Assembly: GCF_900446215.1 (NCBI RefSeq)
Contig: NZ_UAQZ01000017.1
Location: 248,001-312,000 of the forward strand
Length of the DNA: 64,000 nucleotides
Source of the DNA: Burkholderia cenocepacia
GTDB lineage: Bacteria; Pseudomonadota; Gammaproteobacteria; Burkholderiales; Burkholderiaceae
Direction: 5' to 3'
Shown: positions 34,460-43,101 of the stretch, piece after piece
Layout: each line of letters starts with the position of its first letter
Position numbering within the stretch: the stretch's first letter is position 1
Translations under genes and position numbers: made by a program
Notes under the pieces: model-generated
Seen by the model: the letters and a program-made list of their open reading frames with translations, nothing else
Databases searched by the model: none
What the model was told of the DNA's origin: nothing

Positions 34460-35716
34460 TTACAGCGGCACGACGTCGGGACGATTGCGCGGAAACTGCG
34501 CGATCACGTCCGGCGCGACGTTCAGGTGCGCTTCGACGAGCTTCGGCGGCGTATGCGCGAGCCAGTCGGACAACGACACCTCCGCATAGCGGTCGGTCTT
34601 GAAGATCTCGAGGAACACGAGGTCGGTCTGGCCGGTGTTCTGCACGTAGTGCCCGAGGCTCTTCTTCACATAGCCGACGTCGCCCGCGCGGAAATCGGCC
34701 GTCTGCGCCTTCGGCCCCGTGTCGAACACCGTCATCCGCGCCTCGCCCTGCAGGTAGTACTGCCATTCGTCGGCGTTCGGGTGCCAGTGCAGTTCGCGCA
34801 TGCCGCCCGGATGCACGGTGACGAGTGCCGCCGCGACGGTCGTCGACACGTTGAAGTTGGTGCTGTCCGCGATCCGCACCTCGCCGCCGCGCGTCTTTTT
34901 GACCGGCTTCATGTCGCCGAGCGAAAAGATGAACGGATGCGGCGGTGCACCGGCCGATGCGGCGGATGCGCGCTGCGCGTCCGCGAGCGGACCCGGTTCG
35001 TCGCCCTGGAAGATCCACAGGTTGTCGAGCGGCACGTTCCTGAACGCGTCGGCCGGCACGCCGAAGTTGAGCGCGAGCACGTCGGGCGGCGTATGCGCGA
35101 TCCAGTCGGTCAGCAACAGCGTGTTGAATTCCGAGGCGCGGCCGTTATCGAACGCGAGCAGGAATTCAGCGCCGTCGCTGCCGAGGCCCTGCAGCGAATG
35201 CGGCAGGCCGGGCGGGAAATACCAGAGATCGCCGGTCTTGACGTCCTGCACCGACGGCCGCCCGAGTTCGTCGAGCACCGTGATCCGGCAACGGCCGTCG
35301 AGCATGATGGCCCACTCGGCCTGCTGGTGCCAGTGCATCTCGCGAATGCCGCCGCGCGTCAGCCGCATGTTGACGCCGGAAATGGTTTCGGAAATCGCAA
35401 AATCGTCCTGCGTCACTTCGCGCGCCCATCCGCCATTTTGAATGCGTTTATGAGCATTATTGAAAGACGCCCAGAATAACGGCATCCCGTTGATATCAGT
35501 GGCCGGCGGATCCTGAAAAGACGGGAATTGATTGGCAATGGCCGGATTTTTTGGCCCCGGGTCGGTCAGGCTCTGGCGGTTGCGGGCATTTACCGCGCCT
35601 TCCGGCGGACTGTCCGGATTACCGAACGAGGCGGCCTTGGCCGATACCGCGATGCTCGCGGCGGCGATGGCGCCGGCCGTACCGGCCAGCATCTTGCGTC
35701 GAGAAAGATTCGTCAT
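34460..35716 (-). CDS. bicupin oxalate decarboxylase, Tat-like signal
   Basis: 418 residues. The N-terminus MTNLSRRKMLAGTAGAIAAA carries a twin-arginine-like SRRK motif and a hydrophobic stretch ending AKAA, so periplasmic export by Tat is likely. Two cupin domains follow, each with the Mn-binding pattern: REMHWHQQAEWAIMLDG (about residue 125) and RELHWHPNADEWQYYLQG (about residue 315). This matches the bicupin oxalate decarboxylase family, which converts oxalate to formate and CO2. AGAGGAAATC precedes the ATG. The upstream region is AT-rich. It probably forms an operon with mntH. Confidence 0.88.
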   Translation of the reverse strand: MTNLSRRKMLAGTAGAIAAASIAVSAKAASFGNPDSPPEGAVNARNRQSLTDPGPKNPAIANQFPSFQDPPATDINGMPLFWASFNNAHKRIQNGGWAREVTQDDFAISETISGVNMRLTRGGIREMHWHQQAEWAIMLDGRCRITVLDELGRPSVQDVKTGDLWYFPPGLPHSLQGLGSDGAEFLLAFDNGRASEFNTLLLTDWIAHTPPDVLALNFGVPADAFRNVPLDNLWIFQGDEPGPLADAQRASAASAGAPPHPFIFSLGDMKPVKKTRGGEVRIADSTNFNVSTTVAAALVTVHPGGMRELHWHPNADEWQYYLQGEARMTVFDTGPKAQTADFRAGDVGYVKKSLGHYVQNTGQTDLVFLEIFKTDRYAEVSLSDWLAHTPPKLVEAHLNVAPDVIAQFPRNRPDVVPL

Positions 35717-36054
35717 GATTTCCTCTTCATCCCTGCAATCGAGAGAATTTCCATTACGGAACACTTGCTGTTTCTTCGAATTACCGAAAATCAAACATCC
35801 CGTGACGCAAGTTAAATACAAAGCCACCTGAAAATTAAATGAATTATTAACCTGAATTAATGACTTAATCTGATCGGCTTTAATTTTGTAATTATTGCGA
35901 TGCAGCAGGGGATGAATGGCGAGGAAAAGAAATCGACATGCGCACCGCGCGATGGCGGCCCACTGCCATCGATTCAGGTGGCCTGGCGCGCCACCCGGAA
36001 CGGAAAAATACGGATGCGCCGGCTTTCACCTGCCCGGCCGGGACCGGGCCCGCG
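35717..36054. other. AT-rich intergenic region, promoter side of the oxalate decarboxylase gene
   Basis: Bases 35740-35910 are strikingly AT-rich (runs such as TTAATTTTGTAATTATTGC and several GAATTA/TAATTC repeats) compared with the GC-rich neighbours. The region should hold the promoter for the oxalate decarboxylase/mntH unit on the minus strand. The low GC suggests recent acquisition or a site for nucleoid proteins. The part next to the hipA stop (35930-36054) has no gene. I see no reliable hexamer pair. Confidence 0.45.
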
Positions 36055-37389
36055 TCACTCCCGCGGCATGTCGGCGAGTCGCTGCGCGGCGAAGCGCAAT
36101 CCGCCGAGAATGCGTTCGGCGATCCTTGCCGGAAACCCGGCCGGCAGCGCCGTGCCGACCGATTCGATCACATGTGGCGTCATTGCAATGAGTCGTTCGA
36201 CGATCGGTGTCGCGATATCGCCAAGCAGGCAATGCTCCGCCATCGCAGTGAAGTGCCGGCGCGTGATGTCGCGCATCGCATAGTGCTTGCGCTTGCCGTG
36301 CACGGCCATCGCGAGCTTCGCCTTGTGCCACGACCACTGGTTCGCGCCATCCCCTTCGACCGGCCAGATCGACATCACGTCGTAGAGCGGCGTCAGACGG
36401 AAGCGGCCGCCCGGCAGCAGGCGCAGGCTGAAGTTCTTCGCATGCCCGTCCGGTGCGGCAAGCATCCAGAACACCACCAATGCGGTGAACAGCGTGTCGA
36501 GGTCGGCCTGCGCCGTTTCCGACCGGCGCAGGATGCCGGCCAGATCGGGCACGCCGGGGCCGCCCTGCGATTCGTATTTCAGATGCGGCGGCACGCCGAG
36601 CGCTTGGCAGAAATCCTCTTGCGGCAAGCGCAACAGCCAGCCGCCGTCACGATGCAGCGCGCGATCGAAGCGCGCGACCGACAGCACCTTGTGTTCGCCG
36701 AAACGCACGATGTCGGCATCCGCCGTCGGCAGGCCGAACGCGCGCAGGATCGCGAGGCACAGCCACTCGTTTTCGACGGAAGTCGTCAGATCCGCACGCT
36801 TGTTGCCGACCAGCCCGAGCGGCAACTTGAGGATATGCGTGGTCGGCGTCGCGCCATGCGGACGCATCCATCGCCCGTCGTGAAACAGCAGCGCGGTCTT
36901 TTCCTGCGCGCCGGCCAGCGACAGGCGGAAGTCGTCGTCGTCCTGCGCACCGCCCGCCGCCCCGCTCGCCTGATCGAGCACACGCGCCACGTCGTCGTCG
37001 GACAACGGCATACCGTCGATCCGGTCATGGCCGGCCGGGGTTTCATCCTCGCCGAGCAACTGCACCGCGCCGACGCAGTCCCGGCCGAGCGCGGCGAGCA
37101 GATCGAACGGCTCGGTCGTCGCCGTGCCGAACCGCGACGCAAGCCGGCGCCGAATGGCGTCGCTGTCGGGCAGCAGATTATCGAAGTAGTGATTGACGCG
37201 CTCGCCGCGCAACGGCGCATCACCGACGCCGAACGGCAGCGACAGCGACAGCGGGCGGCCTGCATCCGACTGTTTCCAGCCGGCGTCGTACAGCAGTTCC
37301 ATGTCGCCGCGCGCGGGAATCCGCCAGATTCCGACCCGCACGCCATTGGCCCAGATCGATAGCGCGCGGCTGTGCGATTTGCGTCCCAT
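36055..37389 (-). CDS. hipA: HipA-type serine/threonine kinase toxin
   Basis: 444 residues, matching E. coli HipA (440). It has the N-terminal HipA_N domain (couple-1 domain), then the kinase core: DFRLSLAGAQEKTALLF is the P-loop-like ATP segment, APDGHAKNFSL contains the catalytic Asp and Asn, and LTPLYDVMSIWP holds the metal-binding Asp. HipA toxins phosphorylate translation-related targets (GltX in E. coli) and induce dormancy. The antitoxin gene hipB lies directly upstream with three bases between them, the usual order. All catalytic positions look intact, so it is probably active. Confidence 0.93.
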   Translation of the reverse strand: MGRKSHSRALSIWANGVRVGIWRIPARGDMELLYDAGWKQSDAGRPLSLSLPFGVGDAPLRGERVNHYFDNLLPDSDAIRRRLASRFGTATTEPFDLLAALGRDCVGAVQLLGEDETPAGHDRIDGMPLSDDDVARVLDQASGAAGGAQDDDDFRLSLAGAQEKTALLFHDGRWMRPHGATPTTHILKLPLGLVGNKRADLTTSVENEWLCLAILRAFGLPTADADIVRFGEHKVLSVARFDRALHRDGGWLLRLPQEDFCQALGVPPHLKYESQGGPGVPDLAGILRRSETAQADLDTLFTALVVFWMLAAPDGHAKNFSLRLLPGGRFRLTPLYDVMSIWPVEGDGANQWSWHKAKLAMAVHGKRKHYAMRDITRRHFTAMAEHCLLGDIATPIVERLIAMTPHVIESVGTALPAGFPARIAERILGGLRFAAQRLADMPRE

Positions 37390-37392
37390 CGA

Positions 37393-37641
37393 TTACCACT
37401 CGACGTTGGCAGCGTCGCGCCCGTCCTTCGTGCGGATGCTGAGCTCGAGACCGTACAGCGCGGTCAGTTCGAGCAACTGCTTGAGCGACAGGCTTTCGGT
37501 GCGGAGCGTTTCCAGCGACGACAGGCGCGATTGGCCGACGCCGATGCGCGCCGCCGCTTCGGCTTGCGTCAGCCCCTTGGCCTGACGCGCGGACGACAGG
37601 ATTTCGCCCAGTTGAGCAGGGGTATTGACGATGAGATTCAC
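37393..37641 (-). CDS. hipB: HipB-type antitoxin, XRE-family repressor
   Basis: 82 residues. The helix-turn-helix reads LGEILSSARQAKGLTQAEAAARIGVGQSRLSSLET, followed by the dimerising helix and the short C-terminal strand typical of HipB (LSIRTKDG). It binds and neutralises HipA and represses the operon. The start appears to be a GTG at 37641. Three inverted repeats lie within 105 bases upstream and overlap a candidate promoter, which fits autoregulation. Confidence 0.92.
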   Translation of the reverse strand: MNLIVNTPAQLGEILSSARQAKGLTQAEAAARIGVGQSRLSSLETLRTESLSLKQLLELTALYGLELSIRTKDGRDAANVEW

Positions 37642-37668
37642 GGCTGGAGTCCTGTATGCGATCCATGC

Positions 37669-37697
37669 AGTATATCTCTGACAGGCATAAACGCAAA
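37669..37697 (-). promoter_or_regulatory. candidate hipBA promoter
   Basis: On the minus strand TTTGCG (37692-37697) and TATACT (37669-37674) are separated by 17 bases, with the start codon 28 bases beyond. The -10 is a good match and the -35 is weak. Operators overlap it. Confidence 0.5.
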
Positions 37698-37744
37698 TTA
37701 TCTCTGATAGAGATAAACGTAAAATATTCCTGTCAGAAATATTT
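37672..37744. promoter_or_regulatory. three inverted repeats, predicted HipB operators
   Basis: Site 1 (37672-37690) is an imperfect TATCTCT-gac-AGGCATA. Site 2 (37698-37716) is a perfect TTATCTCT-gat-AGAGATAA. Site 3 (37722-37744) has AAATATT / AATATTT arms around nine bases. Sites 1 and 2 share the TATCTCTGA half and the downstream AAACG, and their spacing of 26 bases places them on one DNA face region. The known E. coli HipB sites are also TATCC-type palindromes in tandem. Confidence 0.75.
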
Positions 37745-37900
37745 CCACACGCCAGTGCGTTGCTCCCCCAGTCGTTGCACGCACGCCCAGCCCGCTATCG
37801 TTCACCGCCACCTGATAGTTTTTATCCGCTGGCGTGAATGATTTTGGCTTTGTCAGATAGATGACATCAAATCACTAAATGACAACGATCTAACAGCTCG

Positions 37901-38785
37901 ATGACCTGCGCCTTCGCCCATACCGTCGAATCCCGCTTTGCCGACCTGACGCCGACCGCGAAGCGCATCGCGAGCTACATGCTCGCGAACCTCGACCGGC
38001 TCGGGCTCGAGACGGCCGACCAGATCGCGCAGCAAGCCGGCACCAGCGGCATTTCGGTCGGACGTTTCCTGCGCAGCGTCGGTTACCGGAATCTCGACGA
38101 CCTGAAGCGCGAACTGCGCGGCGGCGGCGACCGCCCGTGGATGATCACCGACCGGCTCGACGAATACCGCCGCATCGCCGGCACGCCATCGGCGGAACGC
38201 AACGGCGGCAACGGCAGCGCCGGCACGCTGGCGTCGTCGCTCGAACGCGAGCTCGACGCGATCCGCCACGTGTACCGCCTGGCCGAAGGCCCGGTGTTCG
38301 CGCAGGTCGCCGACCGGATCGCGCATGCCGACGCGGTGTTCATCCTCGGCATCCAGTCGACCCGCGGCATCAGCAACGCATTCAGCAGCTACCTCGAATA
38401 CCTGCGCCCGCGCGTGTTCTATTCCGACGGCCAGTCGGGCTCGTACGTCGATTCGCTGAACTCCGAATTCGAGCATCCGTACTGCGTCGTCACCGATACG
38501 CGCGCGTATTCGCGCAGCGCGCGCCGCTATTGCCAGGCGGCCGCCGAACGCGGGCAGCCGTTCGCGCTGGTGACCGACCTGTCGTGCCCGTGGGCGCGCG
38601 AATGGCCGGCCGATCTGCTGCAGGTGAAGACCGACGTCGGCCAGTTCTGGGATTCGCTCGCGCCGCTCACCTGCCTGTTCAACCTGCTGATCACGGCCGT
38701 GGTCGATCGCCTCGGCCCCGCGATCGACCGGCGCGTCGCGCGCAACCGCGAACTGCAGCGCACGTTCGACCAGTTCGAATCCTGA
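37901..38785 (+). CDS. RpiR/MurR-family transcriptional regulator of the ddp operon
   Basis: 294 residues. An N-terminal RpiR-type helix-turn-helix (residues 1-75: FADLTPTAKRIASYMLANLDRLGLETADQIAQQAGTSGISVGRFLRSVGY) is followed by a SIS domain (about 115-260, with GIQSTRGISNAFSSYLEYLRP) that usually binds phosphosugars. MurR of this family responds to MurNAc-6-phosphate, so a cell-wall-derived ligand is plausible. It starts an apparent operon: ddpX begins 17 bases after its stop. In E. coli the ddp genes are driven by nitrogen control instead, so this placement is a different regulatory solution. Confidence 0.88.
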   Translation: MTCAFAHTVESRFADLTPTAKRIASYMLANLDRLGLETADQIAQQAGTSGISVGRFLRSVGYRNLDDLKRELRGGGDRPWMITDRLDEYRRIAGTPSAERNGGNGSAGTLASSLERELDAIRHVYRLAEGPVFAQVADRIAHADAVFILGIQSTRGISNAFSSYLEYLRPRVFYSDGQSGSYVDSLNSEFEHPYCVVTDTRAYSRSARRYCQAAAERGQPFALVTDLSCPWAREWPADLLQVKTDVGQFWDSLAPLTCLFNLLITAVVDRLGPAIDRRVARNRELQRTFDQFES

Positions 38786-38802
38786 GCGAGCCCACCCTGC
38801 CG

Positions 38803-39366
38803 ATGAACGATCACCGCCTCGTCGAAATCACGCCCGCCACGCATCGCGTCGAGATCGATCTCGTCTACGCGACCGACCGCAACCTGACCGGCAAGCCGAT
38901 CTACCGCAACGCGCACTGCCTGCTGCTCGAGCCCGCCGAAGCCGCATTGCGCCGCGCGGTGGAGGTCGCCGCGCAGGCCGGCGTCACGCTGCGCCTCTAC
39001 GACGCCTACCGGCCGCCGCAGGCGCAGCAGGTGCTGTGGGATTTCCTGCCCGATCCGAACTTCGTCGCCGACCTCGGCCGCGGCTCGAATCACAGCCGCG
39101 GCACCGCGCTCGACCTGACGCTCGTCGGCGCGAACGGCGCGCCGCTCGACATGGGCACCGGCTTCGACGCGATGGTCGCCGCATCGGGCCACTTTCACGC
39201 GGGGCTGCCCGAGCACGTGCAACGCAACCGCCTGCTGCTGCTCGGCGTGATGCATGCGGCCGGCTTCGCGCACATCGACAGCGAATGGTGGCACTACGAA
39301 CTGCCCGGCTCGCGCGCGTTGCCGCAGATCGACAATGCGGCGAGCGGCCCGTGGCGCCTGATGTAA
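38803..39366 (+). CDS. ddpX: D-alanyl-D-alanine dipeptidase, DdpX/VanX type
   Basis: 187 residues, the size of DdpX (193). The zinc ligands and catalytic residues of the VanX family are in place: His97 and Asp104 in SNHSRGTALD (SxHxxGxAxD), and Glu161 and His164 in DSEWWHYE. The upstream arginine of the YDAYRPPQAQ motif is present too. It hydrolyses D-Ala-D-Ala to two D-Ala. No signal peptide is seen, so it acts in the cytoplasm on dipeptide brought in by the adjoining ABC transporter. It is the second gene of the regulator-ddpXABCDF unit. Confidence 0.92.
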   Translation: MNDHRLVEITPATHRVEIDLVYATDRNLTGKPIYRNAHCLLLEPAEAALRRAVEVAAQAGVTLRLYDAYRPPQAQQVLWDFLPDPNFVADLGRGSNHSRGTALDLTLVGANGAPLDMGTGFDAMVAASGHFHAGLPEHVQRNRLLLLGVMHAAGFAHIDSEWWHYELPGSRALPQIDNAASGPWRLM

Positions 39367-39436
39367 CGACGATCCACGCCTCCTTTTTCATGCACGTCCA
39401 CGTTCAACGACTCAAACGACAGATGGAGAAGCGCAC

Positions 39437-41038
39437 ATGACATTCCCGACCTCCCGGCTCGTCGCGGCGCTGGCCGCCGCGTCCGTATTCGCCGCCGTTC
39501 CGCTTGCCGCCGCGCATGCGGAAACGCCGAAGGACATGTTCGTGATGGCCACGCTGCTCGACGAATTCACGACGCTCGATCCGGGCGAGATCTACGAGCT
39601 GGTGCCGGAGGAATACGTCGCGAACACGTACGACCGGCTCGTGCGCGTCGACCTGCGCGATCCGTCGAAATTCAACGGCGACGTCGCGCAGTCATGGACC
39701 GTGAGCCCCGACGGCCTGACCTATACGTTCAAGCTGCGCACCGGCCTGAAGTTCCACTCGGGCAACCCGCTGACGGCCGACGACGTCGCGTGGTCGATCC
39801 AGCGCGCGGTGCTGCTCGACAAGGGGCCGGCCGCCGTGCTGACCGGCATCGGCCTCACGAAGGCGAACGTCGTCGCGAACGTGAAGAAGCTCGACGACGC
39901 GACGGTGTCGGTCACGACCGACCGCAAGTACGCGCCGACCTTCGTGCTGAACGTGCTCGGTTCGTGGCCCGCATCGGTGCTCGACAAGAAGTTGCTGCTG
40001 TCGCACCAGCAGGGCAACGACTTCGGCAACGGCTGGCTGAAAACCAACGAAGCGGGCTCCGGCGCCTACAGGCTGGTCAAGTGGACGGCCGGCGACAGCG
40101 TCGTGCTGCAGCGCTTCGACGGCTACCGGCTGCCGCTCGCGATGAAGCGCATCGTGCTGCGCCACGTGCCCGAAGCCGCGAGCCAGCGCCTGCTGCTGGA
40201 GAACGGCGACGTCGACGCGGCACGCGACCTGAGCCCCGACGATCTGGCGTCGGTCGTGAAGTCGGGCAAGGCGAAGGTAGCGGCCTCGCCGCAGGCGACG
40301 CTGCTGTATCTCGGCCTGAACACGAAGAACCCGACGCTCGCGAAACCCGACGTGCAGGAAGCGCTGAAATGGCTCGTCGACTATGCGGGGATCCAGGGCA
40401 ACGTCGTGAAGACGACCTACAAGGTACACCAGACCTTCCTGCCCGAGGGCTTCCTCGGTGCGCTGAACACGAACCCGTACAAGCTCGACATCGCGAAGGC
40501 GAAGGCGCTGCTCGCGAAGGCCGGCGTGCCCGGCGGCTTTTCGGTGACGATGGACGTGCGCAACGACTATCCGTACACGGAGATCGCGCAGGCCGTGCAG
40601 GCGAACTTCGCGCAGGCCGGCATCAAGGTGCAGCTGATCCCCGGCGACAACAAGCAGACGCTCGCGAAATACCGCGCGCGCCAGCACGACATCTACATCG
40701 GCGAATGGTCGGCCGACTACATCGATCCGCACAGCAACGCGCAGGGTTTTGCGTGGAATCCGGACAACACCGACAAGTCGAGCTATAAAATGCTGGCCTG
40801 GCGCAACAGTTGGGACATCCCGCAACTGACGAAGGAAACCGACACCGCGCTCGCCGAACCGACCGCCGCGAAACGCGCGCAGCTGTATCAGGCGATGCAG
40901 AAGGAAGTGCTCGCACGCTCGCCGTTCGTGATCATGTTCGAGAAAGTCGCGCAGGTCGCGACGCGGCCCGGCGTGAGCGGGCTCGAAGTCGGGCCGATCA
41001 ACGATCTGGTGTCGTACCGCAACCTGAAGAAGCAATAA
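39437..41038 (+). CDS. ddpA: D-Ala-D-Ala ABC transporter, periplasmic binding protein
   Basis: 533 residues, SBP family 5. A signal peptide ends at AHA (about residue 29). The family motifs LVRVDLRDPSKFNGDVAQSW and FHSGNPLTADDVAWS are present. Order and neighbours match E. coli ddpXABCDF exactly, which supports D-Ala-D-Ala as ligand. An orphan close paralogue is encoded at 30065-31654. The gene begins with an ATG that overlaps a GGAGAAGCGCAC leader (binding site GGAG at 39425). The first permease gene follows after ten bases. Confidence 0.9.
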   Translation: MTFPTSRLVAALAAASVFAAVPLAAAHAETPKDMFVMATLLDEFTTLDPGEIYELVPEEYVANTYDRLVRVDLRDPSKFNGDVAQSWTVSPDGLTYTFKLRTGLKFHSGNPLTADDVAWSIQRAVLLDKGPAAVLTGIGLTKANVVANVKKLDDATVSVTTDRKYAPTFVLNVLGSWPASVLDKKLLLSHQQGNDFGNGWLKTNEAGSGAYRLVKWTAGDSVVLQRFDGYRLPLAMKRIVLRHVPEAASQRLLLENGDVDAARDLSPDDLASVVKSGKAKVAASPQATLLYLGLNTKNPTLAKPDVQEALKWLVDYAGIQGNVVKTTYKVHQTFLPEGFLGALNTNPYKLDIAKAKALLAKAGVPGGFSVTMDVRNDYPYTEIAQAVQANFAQAGIKVQLIPGDNKQTLAKYRARQHDIYIGEWSADYIDPHSNAQGFAWNPDNTDKSSYKMLAWRNSWDIPQLTKETDTALAEPTAAKRAQLYQAMQKEVLARSPFVIMFEKVAQVATRPGVSGLEVGPINDLVSYRNLKKQ

Positions 41039-41048
41039 GATTCGCCGC

Positions 41049-42119
41049 ATGTCGACTCCCGCCTCCTCCCTCGAAGCACTGCGCACGCTGCCCGCGCGGC
41101 GCCCGGCCGTGCGCTGGGCACTGCGCGTGCTGCGCTGGGCGCTCACGCTCGCCGTCACGTTCGCGGGGCTGCTCGCGTTGACGTTCGTGATCGGCCGCAA
41201 GGTGCCGATCGATCCCGTGCTCGCGATCCTCGGCGATCGCGCGTCGGCCGAGGCGTACGCGGCCGAGCGCATCGCGCTCGGGCTCGACAAGCCGCTCGTC
41301 ACGCAATTCCTGATCTATGCGCGCGACGTGCTGCACGGCAATCTCGGCGTGTCGCTGCTGACCGCGAACCCGGTGCTCGACGACATCAAGCGCGTGTTCC
41401 CGGCCACGCTCGAACTGGCGACCATCGCGACGCTGATCGGCATCGCGATCGGCGTGCCGCTCGGCGTCGCGGCCGCCGTGAAGCACAACCGCCCGATCGA
41501 TCACATCGCGCGCTTCGTCGGGCTGATCGGCAATTCGGTCCCGGTGTTCTGGCTCGGGCTGATGGGGCTGCTGCTGTTCTATGCGCGGCTGCACTGGGTC
41601 GGCGGCCCCGGCCGGCTCGATCCCGTCTACGACGGCATGGTCGACCCGCGCACCGGCAGCCTGCTGCTCGACGCGGCGCTCGCGGGCGAGTGGGACGTCT
41701 TCCGCAACGCGGTGTCGCACATCGCGCTGCCGGCCGCGATCCTCGGCTACTACTCGGTCGCGTATCTCAGCCGCATGACGCGCTCGTTCATGCTCGACCA
41801 GCTGAACCAGGAATACATCGTCACCGCGCGCGCGAAGGGCCTGTCCGAGCGACGCGTGATCTGGCGGCATGCGTTCGGCAACATCGCGGTGCCGCTCCTG
41901 ACCGTTATCGCGCTCACGTACAGCAACCTGCTGGAAGGCTCGGTGCTGACCGAGATCGTGTTCGCGTGGCCGGGGCTCGGCTCGTACCTGACCGGCGCGC
42001 TGCTGAACGCCGACATGAACGCGGTGCTCGGCGCGACGCTCGTGATCGGCGCGATGTTCATCACCGTCAACCTGCTGACCGACGCGCTGTACCGCGTGTT
42101 CGATCCGCGTGCGCGCTGA
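41049..42119 (+). CDS. ddpB: D-Ala-D-Ala ABC transporter, permease 1
   Basis: 356 residues with about six membrane helices. The N-terminal half holds the typical dipeptide-permease periplasmic loop (IALGLDKPLVTQFLIYARDVLHGNLGVSLLT) and the C-terminal half the EAA loop for ATPase contact (EYIVTARAKGLSERRVIWRHAFGNIAVPLL), followed by LEGSVLTEIVFAWPGLGSYLTGALLNAD. This is the DppB/OppB arrangement. It pairs with DdpC to form the inner-membrane channel. The 10-base spacing from ddpA and shared strand indicate cotranscription. Confidence 0.9.
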   Translation: MSTPASSLEALRTLPARRPAVRWALRVLRWALTLAVTFAGLLALTFVIGRKVPIDPVLAILGDRASAEAYAAERIALGLDKPLVTQFLIYARDVLHGNLGVSLLTANPVLDDIKRVFPATLELATIATLIGIAIGVPLGVAAAVKHNRPIDHIARFVGLIGNSVPVFWLGLMGLLLFYARLHWVGGPGRLDPVYDGMVDPRTGSLLLDAALAGEWDVFRNAVSHIALPAAILGYYSVAYLSRMTRSFMLDQLNQEYIVTARAKGLSERRVIWRHAFGNIAVPLLTVIALTYSNLLEGSVLTEIVFAWPGLGSYLTGALLNADMNAVLGATLVIGAMFITVNLLTDALYRVFDPRAR

Positions 42120-42185
42120 GGGCCGCTCCGACATGACCGCTTCCCCCCTGCTTCTTTCATCGTCCATGCCGAAGGTCGTCCAACC

Positions 42186-43100
42186 ATGAGCGCCGAGCGT
42201 CTCTCCCTGCACGCGTGGCTGCTGTCCGACGCGCCCGCGTCGCGCTCGCAGGCCGCATTCGGCCTCGCGTACCGGCGCTGGCGCCGGTTCGCCACGAATC
42301 CGCTCAACCTGTTCGGGCTCGCGATCCTGGTCGCGCTGATCGCGGTCGCGATCGTCGGCCCGCTGATCATGCCGCACGATCCGCTGCGCCAGGTGCTGTC
42401 CGACCGGCTGCTGCCGCCCGGCTCGCCGTCGCACTGGTTCGGCACCGACCAGCTCGGCCGCGACATCCTCTCGCGGCTGATCGCCGGGTCGCGCCTGACG
42501 CTCGGCATCGCGCTGCTGGTCGTCGTGATCGTCGTGCCGATCGGCCTGCTGATCGGCACGACGGCCGGCTATTGCGGCGGCTTCGTCGACAGCGTGCTGA
42601 TGCGCATCACCGACATCGCGCTCGCGTTTCCGAAGATCGTGCTCGCGCTCGCGTTCGCGGCCGCGCTCGGCCCCGGCGTGATCAACGCGGTCGTCGCGAT
42701 CTCGATCACCGCGTGGCCCGCGTATGCGCGGCTCGCGCGCGCCGAAACGATCCGCATCGCGCAGGCCGACTACATCCACGCGGCGCGGCTGCAAGGCGCG
42801 TCGGGCCCGCGCATCCTGCTGCGCTACATCATGCCGCTGTGCATGTCGTCGGTGATCGTGCGCGCAACGCTCGACATGGCCGGCATCATCCTGACCGTCG
42901 CGGGCCTCGGCTTTCTCGGCCTCGGCGCGCAGCCGCCGAGCCCCGAGTGGGGCTTCATGGTCGCGTCGGGCCGCAACGTACTGCTCGACGCGTGGTGGGT
43001 CGCGACGCTGCCCGGCATCGCGATCCTGCTCGTGAGCCTCGCGTTCAACCTGCTCGGCGACGGGCTGCGCGACGTCTTCGATCCCCGCCATGGAGCGTGA
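42186..43100 (+). CDS. ddpC: D-Ala-D-Ala ABC transporter, permease 2
   Basis: 304 residues, DppC/OppC type, with the N-terminal OppC helix (RWRRFATNPLNLFGLAILVALIAVAIVGPLI), the SPSHWFGTDQLGRDILSRLIAGSR segment and the EAA loop (DYIHAARLQGASGPRILLRYIMPLCMSSVIV). The late motif GFLGLGAQPPSPEWGFMVASGRN is also diagnostic. A 66-base gap separates it from ddpB. The reading frame end overlaps an alternative upstream start of ddpD; the better ddpD start lies just after the stop. Confidence 0.9.
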   Translation: MSAERLSLHAWLLSDAPASRSQAAFGLAYRRWRRFATNPLNLFGLAILVALIAVAIVGPLIMPHDPLRQVLSDRLLPPGSPSHWFGTDQLGRDILSRLIAGSRLTLGIALLVVVIVVPIGLLIGTTAGYCGGFVDSVLMRITDIALAFPKIVLALAFAAALGPGVINAVVAISITAWPAYARLARAETIRIAQADYIHAARLQGASGPRILLRYIMPLCMSSVIVRATLDMAGIILTVAGLGFLGLGAQPPSPEWGFMVASGRNVLLDAWWVATLPGIAILLVSLAFNLLGDGLRDVFDPRHGA

Positions 43101-43101
43101 C

